Below are positions 1 through 7,963 of a stretch of DNA of 64,000 nt, piece by piece. Source of the DNA: DASSSQ01 sp963839285 (GTDB lineage Bacteria > Actinomycetota > Thermoleophilia > Gaiellales > Gaiellaceae). The translations under genes were made by a program, and so were the position numbers. The notes beneath the pieces are model-generated. The model worked only from the letters and a program-made list of their open reading frames with translations. It did not search any database and was not told the origin of the DNA. Each line of letters starts with the position of its first letter. Position 1 is the first letter of the stretch. The stretch lies in contig CAWIUN010000020.1 in the NCBI GenBank assembly GCA_963839285.1, forward strand, positions 558,001 to 622,000, given 5' to 3'.

Positions 1-681
1 TGCATGTCCCGCTTGATCGCGGACTCGAACAGGTCGCCGACCGGCCCGGCGACGGCCAGCGCGACTCCGAGCACGATCGACTGCCAGATCAGCAGGTAGT
101 CCTGGCCGTACATGGCGAAGAAGACGACCAGCACCGAGGCGAGCGCGCCCGCGGCGAACCCTTCCCACGTCTTGCCCGGCGAGACGACCGGCGCCAGCCT
201 GTGCCGGCCGAACGCGCGGCCCGCGAAGTAGGCGAGCGTGTCGTTCGCCCAGACCGCGAGCATGACCGTGACGACCACGAGCGCGCCGTGCTCGGGCAGC
301 CCGCGCAGCAGCAGCAGGCAGCCGAGCCCGAGCGCGATCCAGCCGACCCCGAGCACCGTCGTCGCGACCGAGACGGCCGTGGTCGGCTTCGTCCCGGCGA
401 GGCCCCGGAGCAGGAACGCGAGCGGGAACGTCGCGGCGAAGCCGCCGAGCAGCCAGGAGACCCCGCCGAGCTCGGCGCCGACGAGCGCGGCCGCGGCACC
501 GGCGTAGCCGGCGACGGTCAGCGGCCGCGAGCGAACGCGTCATCCGCCAGAACTCGTCCAGCGCGACGAAGGCGGCCACCGCCGCCAGCGCGAAGAGCCA
601 CCAGCCGCCGCCCCAGATCAGCGCCAGCACGACGGGCACGCCGACGAGCGCGATCGCGACGCGCGAGAAGAGCTCGCTCAC
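1..681 (-). CDS. cdsA: Phosphatidate cytidylyltransferase (partial, frameshifted)
   Basis: CdsA makes CDP-diacylglycerol from phosphatidate and CTP in the membrane, the entry to phospholipid synthesis. The start is GTG at 681, giving VSELFSRVAIAL and a hydrophobic N-terminus. The reading reaches the CdsA signature region GDLFESAIKRDM at the window edge, where the gene runs off. The frame breaks near 528, where TCGC appears duplicated; removing four bases joins the two halves. It lies 4 bp after uppS, the usual order rpsB-tsf-pyrH-frr-uppS-cdsA. The family call rests on the terminal motif, hydrophobicity and position. The break looks like sequence error, because the gene is normally essential. 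Confidence 0.88.
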   Translation of the reverse strand, partial: MSELFSRVAIALVGVPVVLALIWGGGWWLFALAAVAAFVALDEFWRMTRSLAAADRRRLRRCRGRARRRRARRGLLAARRLRRDVPARVPAPGPRRDEADHGRLGRDDGARGRLDRARARLPAAAARAARARRARGRHGHARGLGERHARLLRGPRVRPAQAGAGRLAGQDVGRVRRGRARLGAGRLLRHVRPGLPADLAVDRARSRAGRRRAGRRPVRVRDQAGHA

Positions 682-685
682 GCCG

Positions 686-1435
686 CTACCGGCCGCCGAA
701 ACGCCTGCGCCGCTTCGCATAGTCGTGGAGGGCCGAACGGAGCTCGGACTCGCCGAAGTCGGGCCAGAGCGTGTCGACGAAGACGAGCTCGGCGTAGGCG
801 AGCTGCCAGAGCAGGAAGTTCGAGATCCTGAGCTCGCCCGACGTGCGGATCAGCAGGTCGGGGTCGGGCATCTCCGGCGCGTAGAGGTGCTCCGCGAGCG
901 CGGCCTCGTCGAGCTCCTCCGGCCCGACGCCGCTCTCGAGCAGCCGCCGCGCCGCCTCGACGATCTCGGCACGGCCGCCGTAGTCGAACGCGATCCAGAG
1001 CGAGAGCCGGCGGTTGCGCTCCGTCTCCGTCTCCAGCTCGGCCATCTTCCGGCGCAGCTCCTCGGGCGCCCGGTCGCGCCTGCCGACGAAGCGGGTTCGC
1101 ACGCCCTGCTCCGCCAGGTCGGGCAGCTCCCGGTCGATCGTCTCCGAGAAGATCTCCATCAGGGCGTCGATCTCCTCGGCCGAGCGCGTCCAGTTCTCGG
1201 TCGAGAAGGCGTAGACGGCGAGCGACTCGATCCCGAGGTCGATCGCCGTCTCGACGACCGGCCGCAACGCGCGCGAGCCCGCGCGATGGCCCTCGGCGAC
1301 CGTGACCCCGCGCCTGCTCGCCCAGCGGCCGTTGCCGTCCATGATGATCGCCACCGAGCGCGCGAGCGCCGGTAGCTCGGGCTCCGCGGCGGGCCTGAGG
1401 CCGCGGAGCGTCCGGATGCGGGTGAGGAGGTTCAC
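686..1435 (-). CDS. uppS: Isoprenyl (undecaprenyl) diphosphate synthase
   Basis: This cis-prenyltransferase makes the C55 lipid carrier for peptidoglycan and other wall polymers. The 249-residue protein has the hallmark IIMDGNGRWA with its catalytic aspartate, AFDYGGRAEI, and the C-terminal RTSGELRISNFLLWQ block that binds isopentenyl diphosphate. GTG at 1435 is chosen because it overlaps the frr stop in a GTGA junction; the reading frame stays open upstream, but that part lies inside frr. It sits between frr and cdsA and is probably translationally coupled to frr. Intact. Chain length cannot be told from sequence; C55 or a shorter prenyl product is possible. Confidence 0.95.
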   Translation of the reverse strand: MNLLTRIRTLRGLRPAAEPELPALARSVAIIMDGNGRWASRRGVTVAEGHRAGSRALRPVVETAIDLGIESLAVYAFSTENWTRSAEEIDALMEIFSETIDRELPDLAEQGVRTRFVGRRDRAPEELRRKMAELETETERNRRLSLWIAFDYGGRAEIVEAARRLLESGVGPEELDEAALAEHLYAPEMPDPDLLIRTSGELRISNFLLWQLAYAELVFVDTLWPDFGESELRSALHDYAKRRRRFGGR

Positions 1436-1989
1436 ACCTCCATGATCTCGGCCTCTTTGTGCTTCAAGAGGTCGTCGATCCGGTGGACGTGGTCGTCGGT
1501 CAGCTTCTGCACCTGCTCCTCGGCCCGGTGCTCCTCGTCGGCGCCGACGTCGCCGTTGTCGACGAGCTGCTTGCACTGGTGGATCGCGTCGCGGCGGACG
1601 TTGCGCACGGCGACGCGTCCGTCCTCCGCCAGCCGGTGGACGATCTTGACGAGCTCGCGGCGCCGCTCCTCGGTCAGCTGCGGGATCGCGAGCCGGATCA
1701 GCTTGCCGTCGTTCGACGGCGTCAGGCCGAGATCCGACTCCTGGATCGCCTTCTCGACCGCCTTGATCGAGCCGGGGTCGAACGGCTGCACCGTCAGCAG
1801 GCGCGGCTCGGGGACGTTGATCGTCGCCAGGTTCCGCAGCGGCGTCGGCGTGCCGTAGTAGTCGATCTGGATCCGGTCGAGCAACGCGGCCGACGCACGG
1901 CCGGTGCGGACCGAGTTGAACTCCTGCTGCGTGTGCTCGACCGCCTGCTCCATCCGGTGGCCGGCGTCCTTCATGACCTCGTCGATCAT
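1432..1989 (-). CDS. frr: Ribosome recycling factor
   Basis: RRF works with EF-G to split post-termination ribosomes. The 185-residue length is typical for the family. Conserved features include NSVRTGRASAALLD near residue 26, DGKLIRLAIPQLTEERR in the middle and the helical C-terminus ending KHKEAEIMEV. The ATG at 1989 overlaps the pyrH stop as ATGA, and the TGA stop overlaps the uppS GTG. Tight overlaps on both sides suggest coupled translation of pyrH, frr and uppS. No frame breaks or missing residues were seen. Confidence 0.97.
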   Translation of the reverse strand: MIDEVMKDAGHRMEQAVEHTQQEFNSVRTGRASAALLDRIQIDYYGTPTPLRNLATINVPEPRLLTVQPFDPGSIKAVEKAIQESDLGLTPSNDGKLIRLAIPQLTEERRRELVKIVHRLAEDGRVAVRNVRRDAIHQCKQLVDNGDVGADEEHRAEEQVQKLTDDHVHRIDDLLKHKEAEIMEV

Positions 1990-2756
1990 CGAGCCTCCCC
2001 GGTCGTTGAGATGATCGTGCCGATCCGGTCGCCGGCGAGGACGCGGCCGACGTTGCCGGTCGCGAGCTCGAAGACGTAGATCGGCAGCCTGTTGTCCATG
2101 CAGAGCGAGAGCGCGGTCGTGTCCATCACCCTCAGCCCCTGCTCGATCGCCTGGAGGTGCGTCAGCTCGGGCAGGAAGCGCGCCTCCGCCTCGGTGCGCG
2201 GGTCGCCGTCGTAGACGCCCTGGACGCCGTTCTTGGCCATCAGGATCGCCTCGGCGCCGATCTCGAGCGCCCGCAGCGCGGCCGCCGAGTCGGTCGTGAA
2301 GAACGGGTTGCCGGTGCCCGCGGCGAAGATGACGACGCGGCCCTTCTCCAGGTGGCGGATCGCCCGCCGCCGGATGTACGGCTCCGCGACCTCGCGCACG
2401 TCGAGCGCCGAGAGGACGCGGGTGTGGACGCCGTTCCGCTCGAGCGCGTCCTGGACCGCGATCGCGTTCAGCAGCGTCGCGAGCATGCCCGCGTAGTCCG
2501 CCGAGGCGCGGTCCATGCCCTCGGCGGCGGCGGCGAGGCCGCGGTAGATGTTGCCGCCGCCGATCACGATCGCGATCTCGACGCCCGACGCGTGGACCGT
2601 CGCCAGCTCCTCGGCGACCGCCTGCACCGTCCGCTCGTCGATCCCGTACTGCCGGTCGCCCATCAGCGCCTCGCCCGAGAGCTTCAGGAGCACGCGCCTG
2701 AACACCGGTGCGTGCCCGGCCTTCGGGACGAGGCTCTCGTGCGGGCTCGCGGTCAC
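1986..2756 (-). CDS. pyrH: UMP kinase
   Basis: PyrH phosphorylates UMP to UDP in pyrimidine nucleotide synthesis; the bacterial enzyme is a hexameric amino-acid-kinase-fold protein. Visible motifs are LLKLSGEAL (phosphate loop), GGGNIYRG, a central VIFAAGTGNPFFTTD segment and DTTALSLCMDN. The 256-residue ORF starts at GTG 2756, about 16 residues before the conserved FRRVLLKLSG, so the extreme N-terminus is uncertain. It follows tsf after 9 bp and overlaps frr by 4 bp. Intact. Confidence 0.96.
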   Translation of the reverse strand: MTASPHESLVPKAGHAPVFRRVLLKLSGEALMGDRQYGIDERTVQAVAEELATVHASGVEIAIVIGGGNIYRGLAAAAEGMDRASADYAGMLATLLNAIAVQDALERNGVHTRVLSALDVREVAEPYIRRRAIRHLEKGRVVIFAAGTGNPFFTTDSAAALRALEIGAEAILMAKNGVQGVYDGDPRTEAEARFLPELTHLQAIEQGLRVMDTTALSLCMDNRLPIYVFELATGNVGRVLAGDRIGTIISTTGEAR

Positions 2757-2765
2757 GGCCGGAAC

Positions 2766-3554
2766 CTACCCGGCCAGCGCGTAGACGGCGAAATCGACGA
2801 CCTCCATGCCGCCGATCGCCTCGCGCACCGTCTGCCCGGGCTCGCGATACCACGCCTGGTCGAGCAGCACCGCGTCGGCGAACCACTTCTGGATGCGGCC
2901 CTCGACGATCTTCTCGCGCACGTTCTCGGGCTTCGAGAGGACGTCCTCGCTGGTCGAGAGCACGTCGCGCTCGGCCTCGACCTCCGCCGCCGGAACCTGG
3001 TCGCGGTCGAGGAAGCGCGGCCGCGCGAACGAGATGTGCATCGCCAGGTCGCGGGCCTGCTCCTCGGAGCCGCCGCGCACCTGCACCATCGCGCCGATCT
3101 TGTTCGCGGGCGGGTGGACGTAGGCGACGACGGTCTCGCCGTCGGCGGCCTCGAAGCGGCTCGCCCCGACGACCCGGATGTTCTCGCCGAGCTTGCCGAC
3201 GAGCTCCTGGCGCTCCTGCTCGAGCGACTCGACCGCGTCCGGGCCCTCCTGCTCGACCGTGTCGAGCGCCTTCTCGGCGAAGGCCTGGAACGCGTCGTTC
3301 TTCGAGACCGGCTCCGTCTCGCAGCCGACCGCGACGAGCGTGCCGCGGCCCCCCGAGACCCGGTAGCCGACGAGCCCCTCGGGAGTCGAGCGGTCGGCGC
3401 GCTTCCCCGCGGACGCCATGCCCTTCTCGCGCAGCAGCCGCTTCGCCGCCTCGACGTCGCCGCCGGTCTCCTCCAGGGTGCGCTTGCAGTCCATCATCCC
3501 CGCGCCGGTCTGCTCGCGCAGCTCCTTGACGAGGCTCGCTGAGATCGTCGTCAC
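2766..3554 (-). CDS. tsf: Elongation factor Ts
   Basis: EF-Ts is the guanine-nucleotide exchange factor for EF-Tu. The N-terminal UBA-like domain contains LREQTGAGMMDCKRTLEET, the family signature. The core has the HIAF-like segment HISFARPRFLDRD and a C-terminal coiled region. GTG at 3554 overlaps the rpsB stop as GTGA and places SASLVKELR at the N-terminus as in relatives. The 262 residues fit actinobacterial EF-Ts. Intact. Confidence 0.96.
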   Translation of the reverse strand: MTTISASLVKELREQTGAGMMDCKRTLEETGGDVEAAKRLLREKGMASAGKRADRSTPEGLVGYRVSGGRGTLVAVGCETEPVSKNDAFQAFAEKALDTVEQEGPDAVESLEQERQELVGKLGENIRVVGASRFEAADGETVVAYVHPPANKIGAMVQVRGGSEEQARDLAMHISFARPRFLDRDQVPAAEVEAERDVLSTSEDVLSKPENVREKIVEGRIQKWFADAVLLDQAWYREPGQTVREAIGGMEVVDFAVYALAG

Positions 3555-4564
3555 TGAACCTTCTCCTCCTCGGCCGCGTCGGTCGCGGCCGCGCTGTCTG
3601 CCTTGCTCTCCTGCTCGTGCTCGACCGGGGTCGAATCCGCCGCCGGCGCCTCCGCGGGGGAGCTCGACGTGTCCGCGGGCGCCGGGGTCGGGTCTGCCGC
3701 GGGTGCCGGCTCCGCCTCGACCGCGGCTTCCGCGGCGGGGGCGGGCTCGGCAGGTGCCTCGGCGGCGGGAGCCGGCTGCTCGCCGGCATCTGCCTGAGCG
3801 GGAGCAGGCTGCCCGGCAGGTGCTTCCTCGCCGGGAGCCGCCTCGGCCTGCTGGTCGCGGTCGGCGAACTCGCCGGGGCGCACCTTCTGCTTGCCGGCCT
3901 CGATGCCGTCGGCGATCGCGCGGACGACGAGCGAGCACGAGCGGATCGCGTCGTCGTTGCCCGGAATCACGTACTCCGCCTCGTCCGGGTCGCAGTTCGT
4001 GTCGACGAGCGCGATCACCGGCAGGTTGAGCCGGCGCGCCTCGCGCACGGCGAGCAACTCCTTGCGGAGGTCGACGATGAAGACCGCGTCCGGCTGACGG
4101 CGCAGGTCGGCGACGCCGCCGAGGTTGGCCTCGAGCTTCTCGAGCTCGGCCTCCATCGCGATCCGCTCCTTGGCGGGCAGCAGGTCGAGCTGGCTCTCCT
4201 CCTTGAGGCGGCGCAGCTCGTGCAGCCGCTCGATCCGATCGGAGATCGTGCGCCAGTTGGTCAGCAGGCCGCCGAGCCAGCGGTGGTTGACGTAGGGCAT
4301 GCCGACGCGCTTCGCCTGCTCCTCGACGGCGTCCTGCGCCTGCTTCTTGGTGCCGACGAAGAGAATCGTGCCGTTGCGCTCGCCGATCGCCCGCGCGAAC
4401 GCGTGCGCCTCGTCGAGCAGCTCCTGCGTCTGCTGCAGGTCGATGATGTAGATGCCGCCGCGCTCGTTGAAGATGAACCGCTTCATCTTCGGGTTCCAGC
4501 GACGGGTCTGGTGGCCGAAGTGGACTCCAGCCTCCAGCAGCTCCTTCATGGAGACGACTGCCAC
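3551..4564 (-). CDS. rpsB: Ribosomal protein S2 with long acidic Ala/Pro tail
   Basis: S2 is a small-subunit protein. The S2 fold spans about residues 1-235, with MKELLEAGVHFGHQTRRWNP, YIIDLQQT and LVDTNCDPDEAEYVIPGNDD. GTG at 4564 is chosen over the ATG five codons inside, because AAGGAG at 4572-4577 lies 7 nt before it. The protein is 337 residues, with about 90 extra C-terminal residues rich in Ala, Pro, Glu and Asp that are not part of the S2 fold. First gene of the tsf-pyrH-frr-uppS-cdsA operon. The tail appears genuine, because the frame stays coherent to the tsf overlap. Confidence 0.95.
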   Translation of the reverse strand: MAVVSMKELLEAGVHFGHQTRRWNPKMKRFIFNERGGIYIIDLQQTQELLDEAHAFARAIGERNGTILFVGTKKQAQDAVEEQAKRVGMPYVNHRWLGGLLTNWRTISDRIERLHELRRLKEESQLDLLPAKERIAMEAELEKLEANLGGVADLRRQPDAVFIVDLRKELLAVREARRLNLPVIALVDTNCDPDEAEYVIPGNDDAIRSCSLVVRAIADGIEAGKQKVRPGEFADRDQQAEAAPGEEAPAGQPAPAQADAGEQPAPAAEAPAEPAPAAEAAVEAEPAPAADPTPAPADTSSSPAEAPAADSTPVEHEQESKADSAAATDAAEEEKVQ

Positions 4565-4630
4565 GGTGCTGCTCCTTGGGTTGGGTGCTGATGGCGCCGG
4601 CGGGCCCGGACGGAACCGCGCCGAGCGCGC

Positions 4631-4716
4631 GGCACCACCGTCCGGACGTGTCCGCCGGGGAGGGGACACGGAAAACGGCTTCCAGTGTACCGGCGGGCCG
4701 CCCGGACGGTGGTGCC
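4631..4716 (-). promoter_or_regulatory. Large inverted repeat in the rpsB 5' leader
   Basis: Perfect 15-bp arms at 4631-4645 and 4702-4716 (GGCACCACCGTCCGG and its complement) enclose an inner stem of about 8 bp (4651-4658 with 4690-4697). The hairpin would form in the RNA upstream of the rpsB start at 4564. No U-run follows, so it is not an ordinary terminator. An S2 autoregulatory leader or attenuator is possible; that is inference from position and fold. Confidence 0.55.
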
Positions 4717-4736
4717 GGCGAGCGGGCGCCGGAAAT

Positions 4737-4826
4737 CGTCATCGGATCGTCACGAGCTCGCTGCGGATTCGGCACGAATCCGGCGCAAGTCACGTTGCGA
4801 CGGTGATGGAGGTGTACACCTACATC
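4737..4826. promoter_or_regulatory. 11-bp repeat array plus 22-bp dyad upstream of rpsB
   Basis: The gap 4565-4912 holds no gene. Hexamers of the form CGNCAC recur with exact 11-bp period at 4737 (CGTCAT), 4748 (CGTCAC), 4759 (CGCTGC, weak), 4770 (CGGCAC) and 4781 (CGGCGC). Immediately beyond, 4805-4826 is a near-perfect dyad centred on AGGTGTACACCT with GATG and CATC arms, then the direct repeat CTACATCTACATCA. The array is one helical turn per unit, as in PhoB/OmpR-type sites; the dyad resembles MerR-type operators. The regulators are unknown. Confidence 0.5.
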
Positions 4827-4912
4827 TACATCACTTCCGATCGACGCGTCGAGCGGCAGCCCGGCCGACTGACGTGCCCCCCGGCCGCGTCGAGGCGACG
4901 GTCGGCGTCCTC

Positions 4913-5795
4913 TCACTCGAGCGCGTCGAGGAACCGGCGCAGGTCGGGCGGCAGCGGCGACTCGAGCTCGAGCCGCTCGCCCGTGAGCGGGTGCGTGAAG
5001 GCGAGTGCGGTGGCGTGCAGGAACTGGCGGTCGAGCCCGTCTGCGGGAACGCCGTAGACGGGATCGCCGACGACGGGGAGGTCGATCGCGGCGAGATGGA
5101 CGCGGATCTGGTGCATGCGCCCGGTCTCGAGCCGGACCCGGAGGAGGGCGTGCTCGGCGAAGACCTGCTCGAGCTCGAAATGCGTGACGGCGTCCCGCGG
5201 GGTCTCGGAGTCGAGCGACTGCCGGGTCGGCTCGAAGCGGTCGCGGCCGATCGGGGCCTCGATCGTGCCGCGCCGGGAGCGGGGCCTGCCGCGGACGAGG
5301 GCGAGGTAGGTCCGCTCGAGCTCGCGGCCCCGCACGAGCTCCTGCAACCCGCGGTAGGCCTCCTCGCCGCGCGCGACGACCATCAGGCCCGAGGTGTCGC
5401 GGTCGAGGCGGTGCACGATCCCCGGGCGCTCCGGGTCGTCCCCGCCGGCGATCCGCCCGTAGAGGGCGTGCACGAGCGTCCCCGAGCTGCGGCCGGCGCC
5501 CGGGGTGGACGACGAGTCCCGCCGGCTTGTCGACGACGATCAGGTGCTCGTCCTCGTAGGCGACGGGGACGTCGATCGGCTCGGCGGCGAGCTCCGGCGC
5601 CGGCTCCGGCGGCTCGAACGCCACCTCCTCCCCGCCCGCGAGCCGGTGGCTCTTCGCGCGCGTCTCGCCCTCGACGGTGACACCCCCGGCCGCGATCAGG
5701 GCCTCGGCGGCCGCGCGCGTGCCGACCGCCGGCAGACCGGCGAGGAAGCGGTCGAGCCGCGAGCCTGCGGCCTCGTCAGGGACGCGGACGAGCAC
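4913..5795 (-). CDS. rluD: RluD-family 23S rRNA pseudouridine synthase (frameshifted)
   Basis: The enzyme isomerises uridines in large-subunit rRNA. The N-terminal S4-like domain (RLDRFLAGL at residue 14 on) is followed by the synthase domain: VVDKPAGLVVHPG, then in another frame HRLDRDTSGLMVVAR with the catalytic aspartate, and GRMHQIRVHLA. The frame breaks near 5500 in a CCCGGGG run; removing one base restores VVHPGAGRSSGTLVHALYG. GTG at 5795 overlaps lspA by 20 bp, the usual lspA-rluD pairing. RluD itself or RluC/RluA relatives cannot be separated with certainty. Confidence 0.88.
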
Positions 5796-6372
5796 GCCGC
5801 GGCTCCCGGTCTGCGGCGACCAGCGTCAGCAGCAGGATGGCGACGCCGACGCAGATGAAGGTGTCGGCGAGGTTGAACGAGGGCCACCAGGAGAGGTCGA
5901 GGAAGTCGGTGACGTGGCCGAGCCGGATCCGGTCGGCGAGGTTCGAGAGGCTGCCGCCGATCAGGAGCCCGAGCGCGGTCGGCAGCACCGGGTGCCGCGC
6001 GCCCGACCGGGCGAAGAACCAGACCATCCAGACGACGGCGACCGCGGTCAGCAGCGCGATCGTCACGGTCGAGCGCGGAAAGAGCCCGAACGCGATGCCC
6101 GAGTTCTGGACGTGGTGGAGCGAGAAGGGCCCGACCACGTGCACCTCGTCGCCGAGCGCCAGCTGGCTCGAGACGACGTGCTTGGTGACCTGGTCGGCGA
6201 TCACGGCGGCGAGCGCGACCGCGACGAGGCCGAGCCACTGGAGCGGGCCGGCGGCGAGCGAGCGCTCGGCGACGGAGATCGGCTCGAGGCCGTTCGTCGA
6301 GGAGCCGACGCGCACGTCGAGCCGCCGGCGGGGCGTCGCCTCCGCCGGCTCGGGCGAGCCGACTCCGCTCAC
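5776..6372 (-). CDS. lspA: Lipoprotein signal peptidase
   Basis: LspA is an inner-membrane aspartyl protease that removes lipoprotein signal peptides. About four membrane segments are visible, with the conserved NSGIAFGLF, the first catalytic aspartate in NLADRIRLGHVTDF and the second in FNLADTFIC. Start GTG 6372 overlaps the stop of the DksA-like gene as GTGA and leaves about 40 residues before the first membrane helix, a somewhat long hydrophilic N-terminus; 198 residues. Followed by rluD. Intact. Confidence 0.94.
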   Translation of the reverse strand: MSGVGSPEPAEATPRRRLDVRVGSSTNGLEPISVAERSLAAGPLQWLGLVAVALAAVIADQVTKHVVSSQLALGDEVHVVGPFSLHHVQNSGIAFGLFPRSTVTIALLTAVAVVWMVWFFARSGARHPVLPTALGLLIGGSLSNLADRIRLGHVTDFLDLSWWPSFNLADTFICVGVAILLLTLVAADREPRRARPRP

Positions 6373-6734
6373 CCGTCCTGCTTCCTCTGATCCTCGATGC
6401 ACAGCGTCGCCCACGGTGCCGCGCGCAGGCGCTCCTCCGGAATCTGCTTGCCGCAGACGGCGCAGGTGCCGTAGCCGCCGTCCTCGATCCGCCCGAGCGC
6501 CGCGTCGATCTGCTCGAGCCGGCGCTGGGCGCCCTCCTCGAGCCCCTCGTCGAGCTCGCGGTCGAACGTCTCCGACGCGACGTCGCCGATGTGGTTGTCG
6601 GCGAAGGACAGCTCCGAGGTCTCGTCCTCGAGCGACCCGGGATGGTCCTGGTGCAGCCGCTCGATCGCCTCGAGCAGGCGGCCGCGCTCCTCGAGCAGCC
6701 GTTCCTTGAACTCACCGGTCTCGATCGTGCTCAT
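6369..6734 (-). CDS. DksA/TraR-type zinc finger protein
   Basis: A 121-residue DksA/TraR-family protein with an N-terminal coiled coil and a C-terminal zinc finger. These proteins bind the RNA polymerase secondary channel in proteobacteria; actinobacterial relatives are less understood. The finger begins CAVCGKQIP and ends TLCIEDQ, so the expected fourth cysteine is aspartate. ATG 6734 overlaps the upstream DUF167 stop by one base (TGATG), and its own stop overlaps the lspA GTG. Confidence 0.85.
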   Translation of the reverse strand: MSTIETGEFKERLLEERGRLLEAIERLHQDHPGSLEDETSELSFADNHIGDVASETFDRELDEGLEEGAQRRLEQIDAALGRIEDGGYGTCAVCGKQIPEERLRAAPWATLCIEDQRKQDG

Positions 6735-7030
6735 CAGGCGTCCTTTCCGGGCGCGCTCGCCAGCGCGAGGCGCCGCTCGGTCTCGTCCGGGTCGATGCCC
6801 TCGATCTCTACGAGCTTGTCCCTGGAACCATGGCCCGAAACGACGGCGATCGCCCGCCGGGGCACCGCCAGCGCCTCCGCGAGCACCCCGCAGAGGGCCG
6901 TGTTCGCGCGTCCGGCCTCCGGCGCGGCGGCGACGCGGACCTTCCAGCCGGCGCCGTGCCGGCCGACGATCGCCGAGCGCCGGGCGCCCGGGGCGACGCG
7001 GAGCGTCAGTCGAGTCGAGCGGGCCGCCAT
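6734..7030 (-). CDS. DUF167 (YggU-family) protein
   Basis: A 98-residue YggU/DUF167 protein, a small alpha/beta fold of unknown function. Family hallmarks are LTLRVAPGARRSAI at the N-terminus, the Gly/Ala-containing APEAGRANTAL core and VVSGHGSRDKLVEIEG. It lies between divIVA and the DksA-like gene, a neighbourhood common in actinobacteria, where yggU often follows yggT. Intact; start ATG 7030. Confidence 0.88.
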   Translation of the reverse strand: MAARSTRLTLRVAPGARRSAIVGRHGAGWKVRVAAAPEAGRANTALCGVLAEALAVPRRAIAVVSGHGSRDKLVEIEGIDPDETERRLALASAPGKDA

Positions 7031-7042
7031 CTCGAGCCCAGT

Positions 7043-7596
7043 CTAGGCGCCGTGCGCGTCCTTCGGCTCGGAGGAGAGGTAGAGCCCCGGGCGGCCCGGC
7101 GCCTCGAACTCGCGCGTGTCCTCCCGCTGCGGCCAGCCCTCGCGGCGCTCGGCGGGCGGCTCCTCCCGCGTCGGGGAGCGGCACGTGCTCTCCCTCCTCG
7201 ACCACGTCGAGGGCCGAGCGCAGGAGCGCCTTGATCCGGCGGATCTCGGTCAGCAGCCGCTCGCGCTCGGCGATCGCCGCCGCGCGTGATCGCGCGCGAC
7301 TCCGCGTGCGCCTCGGCGACGAGCTGCTCGGCCTTCCGCTGCGCGTCGTCCTTCGCCTCGGCAGCCGCCCGCTCCGCCGCCAGCAGCGTGTTGGCGAGCA
7401 GCGCCTCGCGCTCTCGGTGGTGCACGAGCTCCACCTCGAGCTGCTCGACGCGGTCGGCGAGGTCGGCGCGCTCGCGCCAGACGTCCTCGAAGCTCGAGGC
7501 CACCTCGCCGAGCAGCGTGTCGACGCCGTCCTTGCGGTAGCCGAGGAAGCCCTTCTTCAGCGAGAGATGTCTGAGCTCGACAGGGGTGTAGGCCAT
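7043..7596 (-). CDS. DivIVA-domain protein (two frameshifts)
   Basis: DivIVA/Wag31 proteins are coiled-coil scaffolds that mark curved membrane at poles and septa. The N-terminus has the membrane-targeting YTPVELRHLSLKKGFLGYRK and VDTLLGEV, then a long coiled coil (EQLEVELVHHRE). The frame breaks near 7285 (GCGCGGCGG) and near 7175 (GCGGGAGG); removing one base at each restores a protein ending near TAG 7043-7045 with YLSSEPKDAHGA. Next to sepF and yggT, as in other actinobacterial division clusters. Confidence 0.85.
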
Positions 7597-7610
7597 CGTT
7601 CAGCGTCCTT

Positions 7611-7928
7611 TCAGTGCAGGAGCCCGAGCAGCCGCACGATCACGCGGCCGAGGATGATCAGGACGAACACGCCCACGATCGGCGAGAGGTCGAGCGGGCC
7701 GAACGCCGGCAGCAGCCGCCGGAAGATCCGCAGGTAGGGCTCGCAGACGTCGAAGAGGAACCGCTGCAGCCAGGAGAGCGAGTACGGCAGCCGAATCCAG
7801 CTCGTCAGGATGTAGGCGAAGATCAGCAGGACGTAGACGCCGATGAACACGTCCACGAAGTTCTGGACCGCGCCGACGGCGTCCGCCAGCAAGACGACGA
7901 CGGCGATCGATGCGCCCATGCCGGGCAA
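7611..7928 (-). CDS. YggT-family membrane protein
   Basis: A 105-residue YggT protein with two hydrophobic segments (about residues 22-42 and 83-103) and the conserved LTSWIRLPYS and EPYLRIFRRLLPAFGPLDLSP-type loop. The family is linked to osmotic and cell-envelope functions and occurs beside sepF and divIVA. TTG at 7928 is preferred over the ATG at 7919, because GGGAGGG lies 8 nt upstream of TTG and too far from ATG. Confidence 0.87.
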   Translation of the reverse strand: MPGMGASIAVVVLLADAVGAVQNFVDVFIGVYVLLIFAYILTSWIRLPYSLSWLQRFLFDVCEPYLRIFRRLLPAFGPLDLSPIVGVFVLIILGRVIVRLLGLLH

Positions 7929-7963
7929 TTCGGCTTCCCTCCCGCTCTTCCTCTACCCGGACG

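Noticed and set aside
4565..4912. Protein-coding gene in the rpsB upstream gap
   Set aside because: Open frames here are shadows with no protein-like composition, and the gap is full of repeats.
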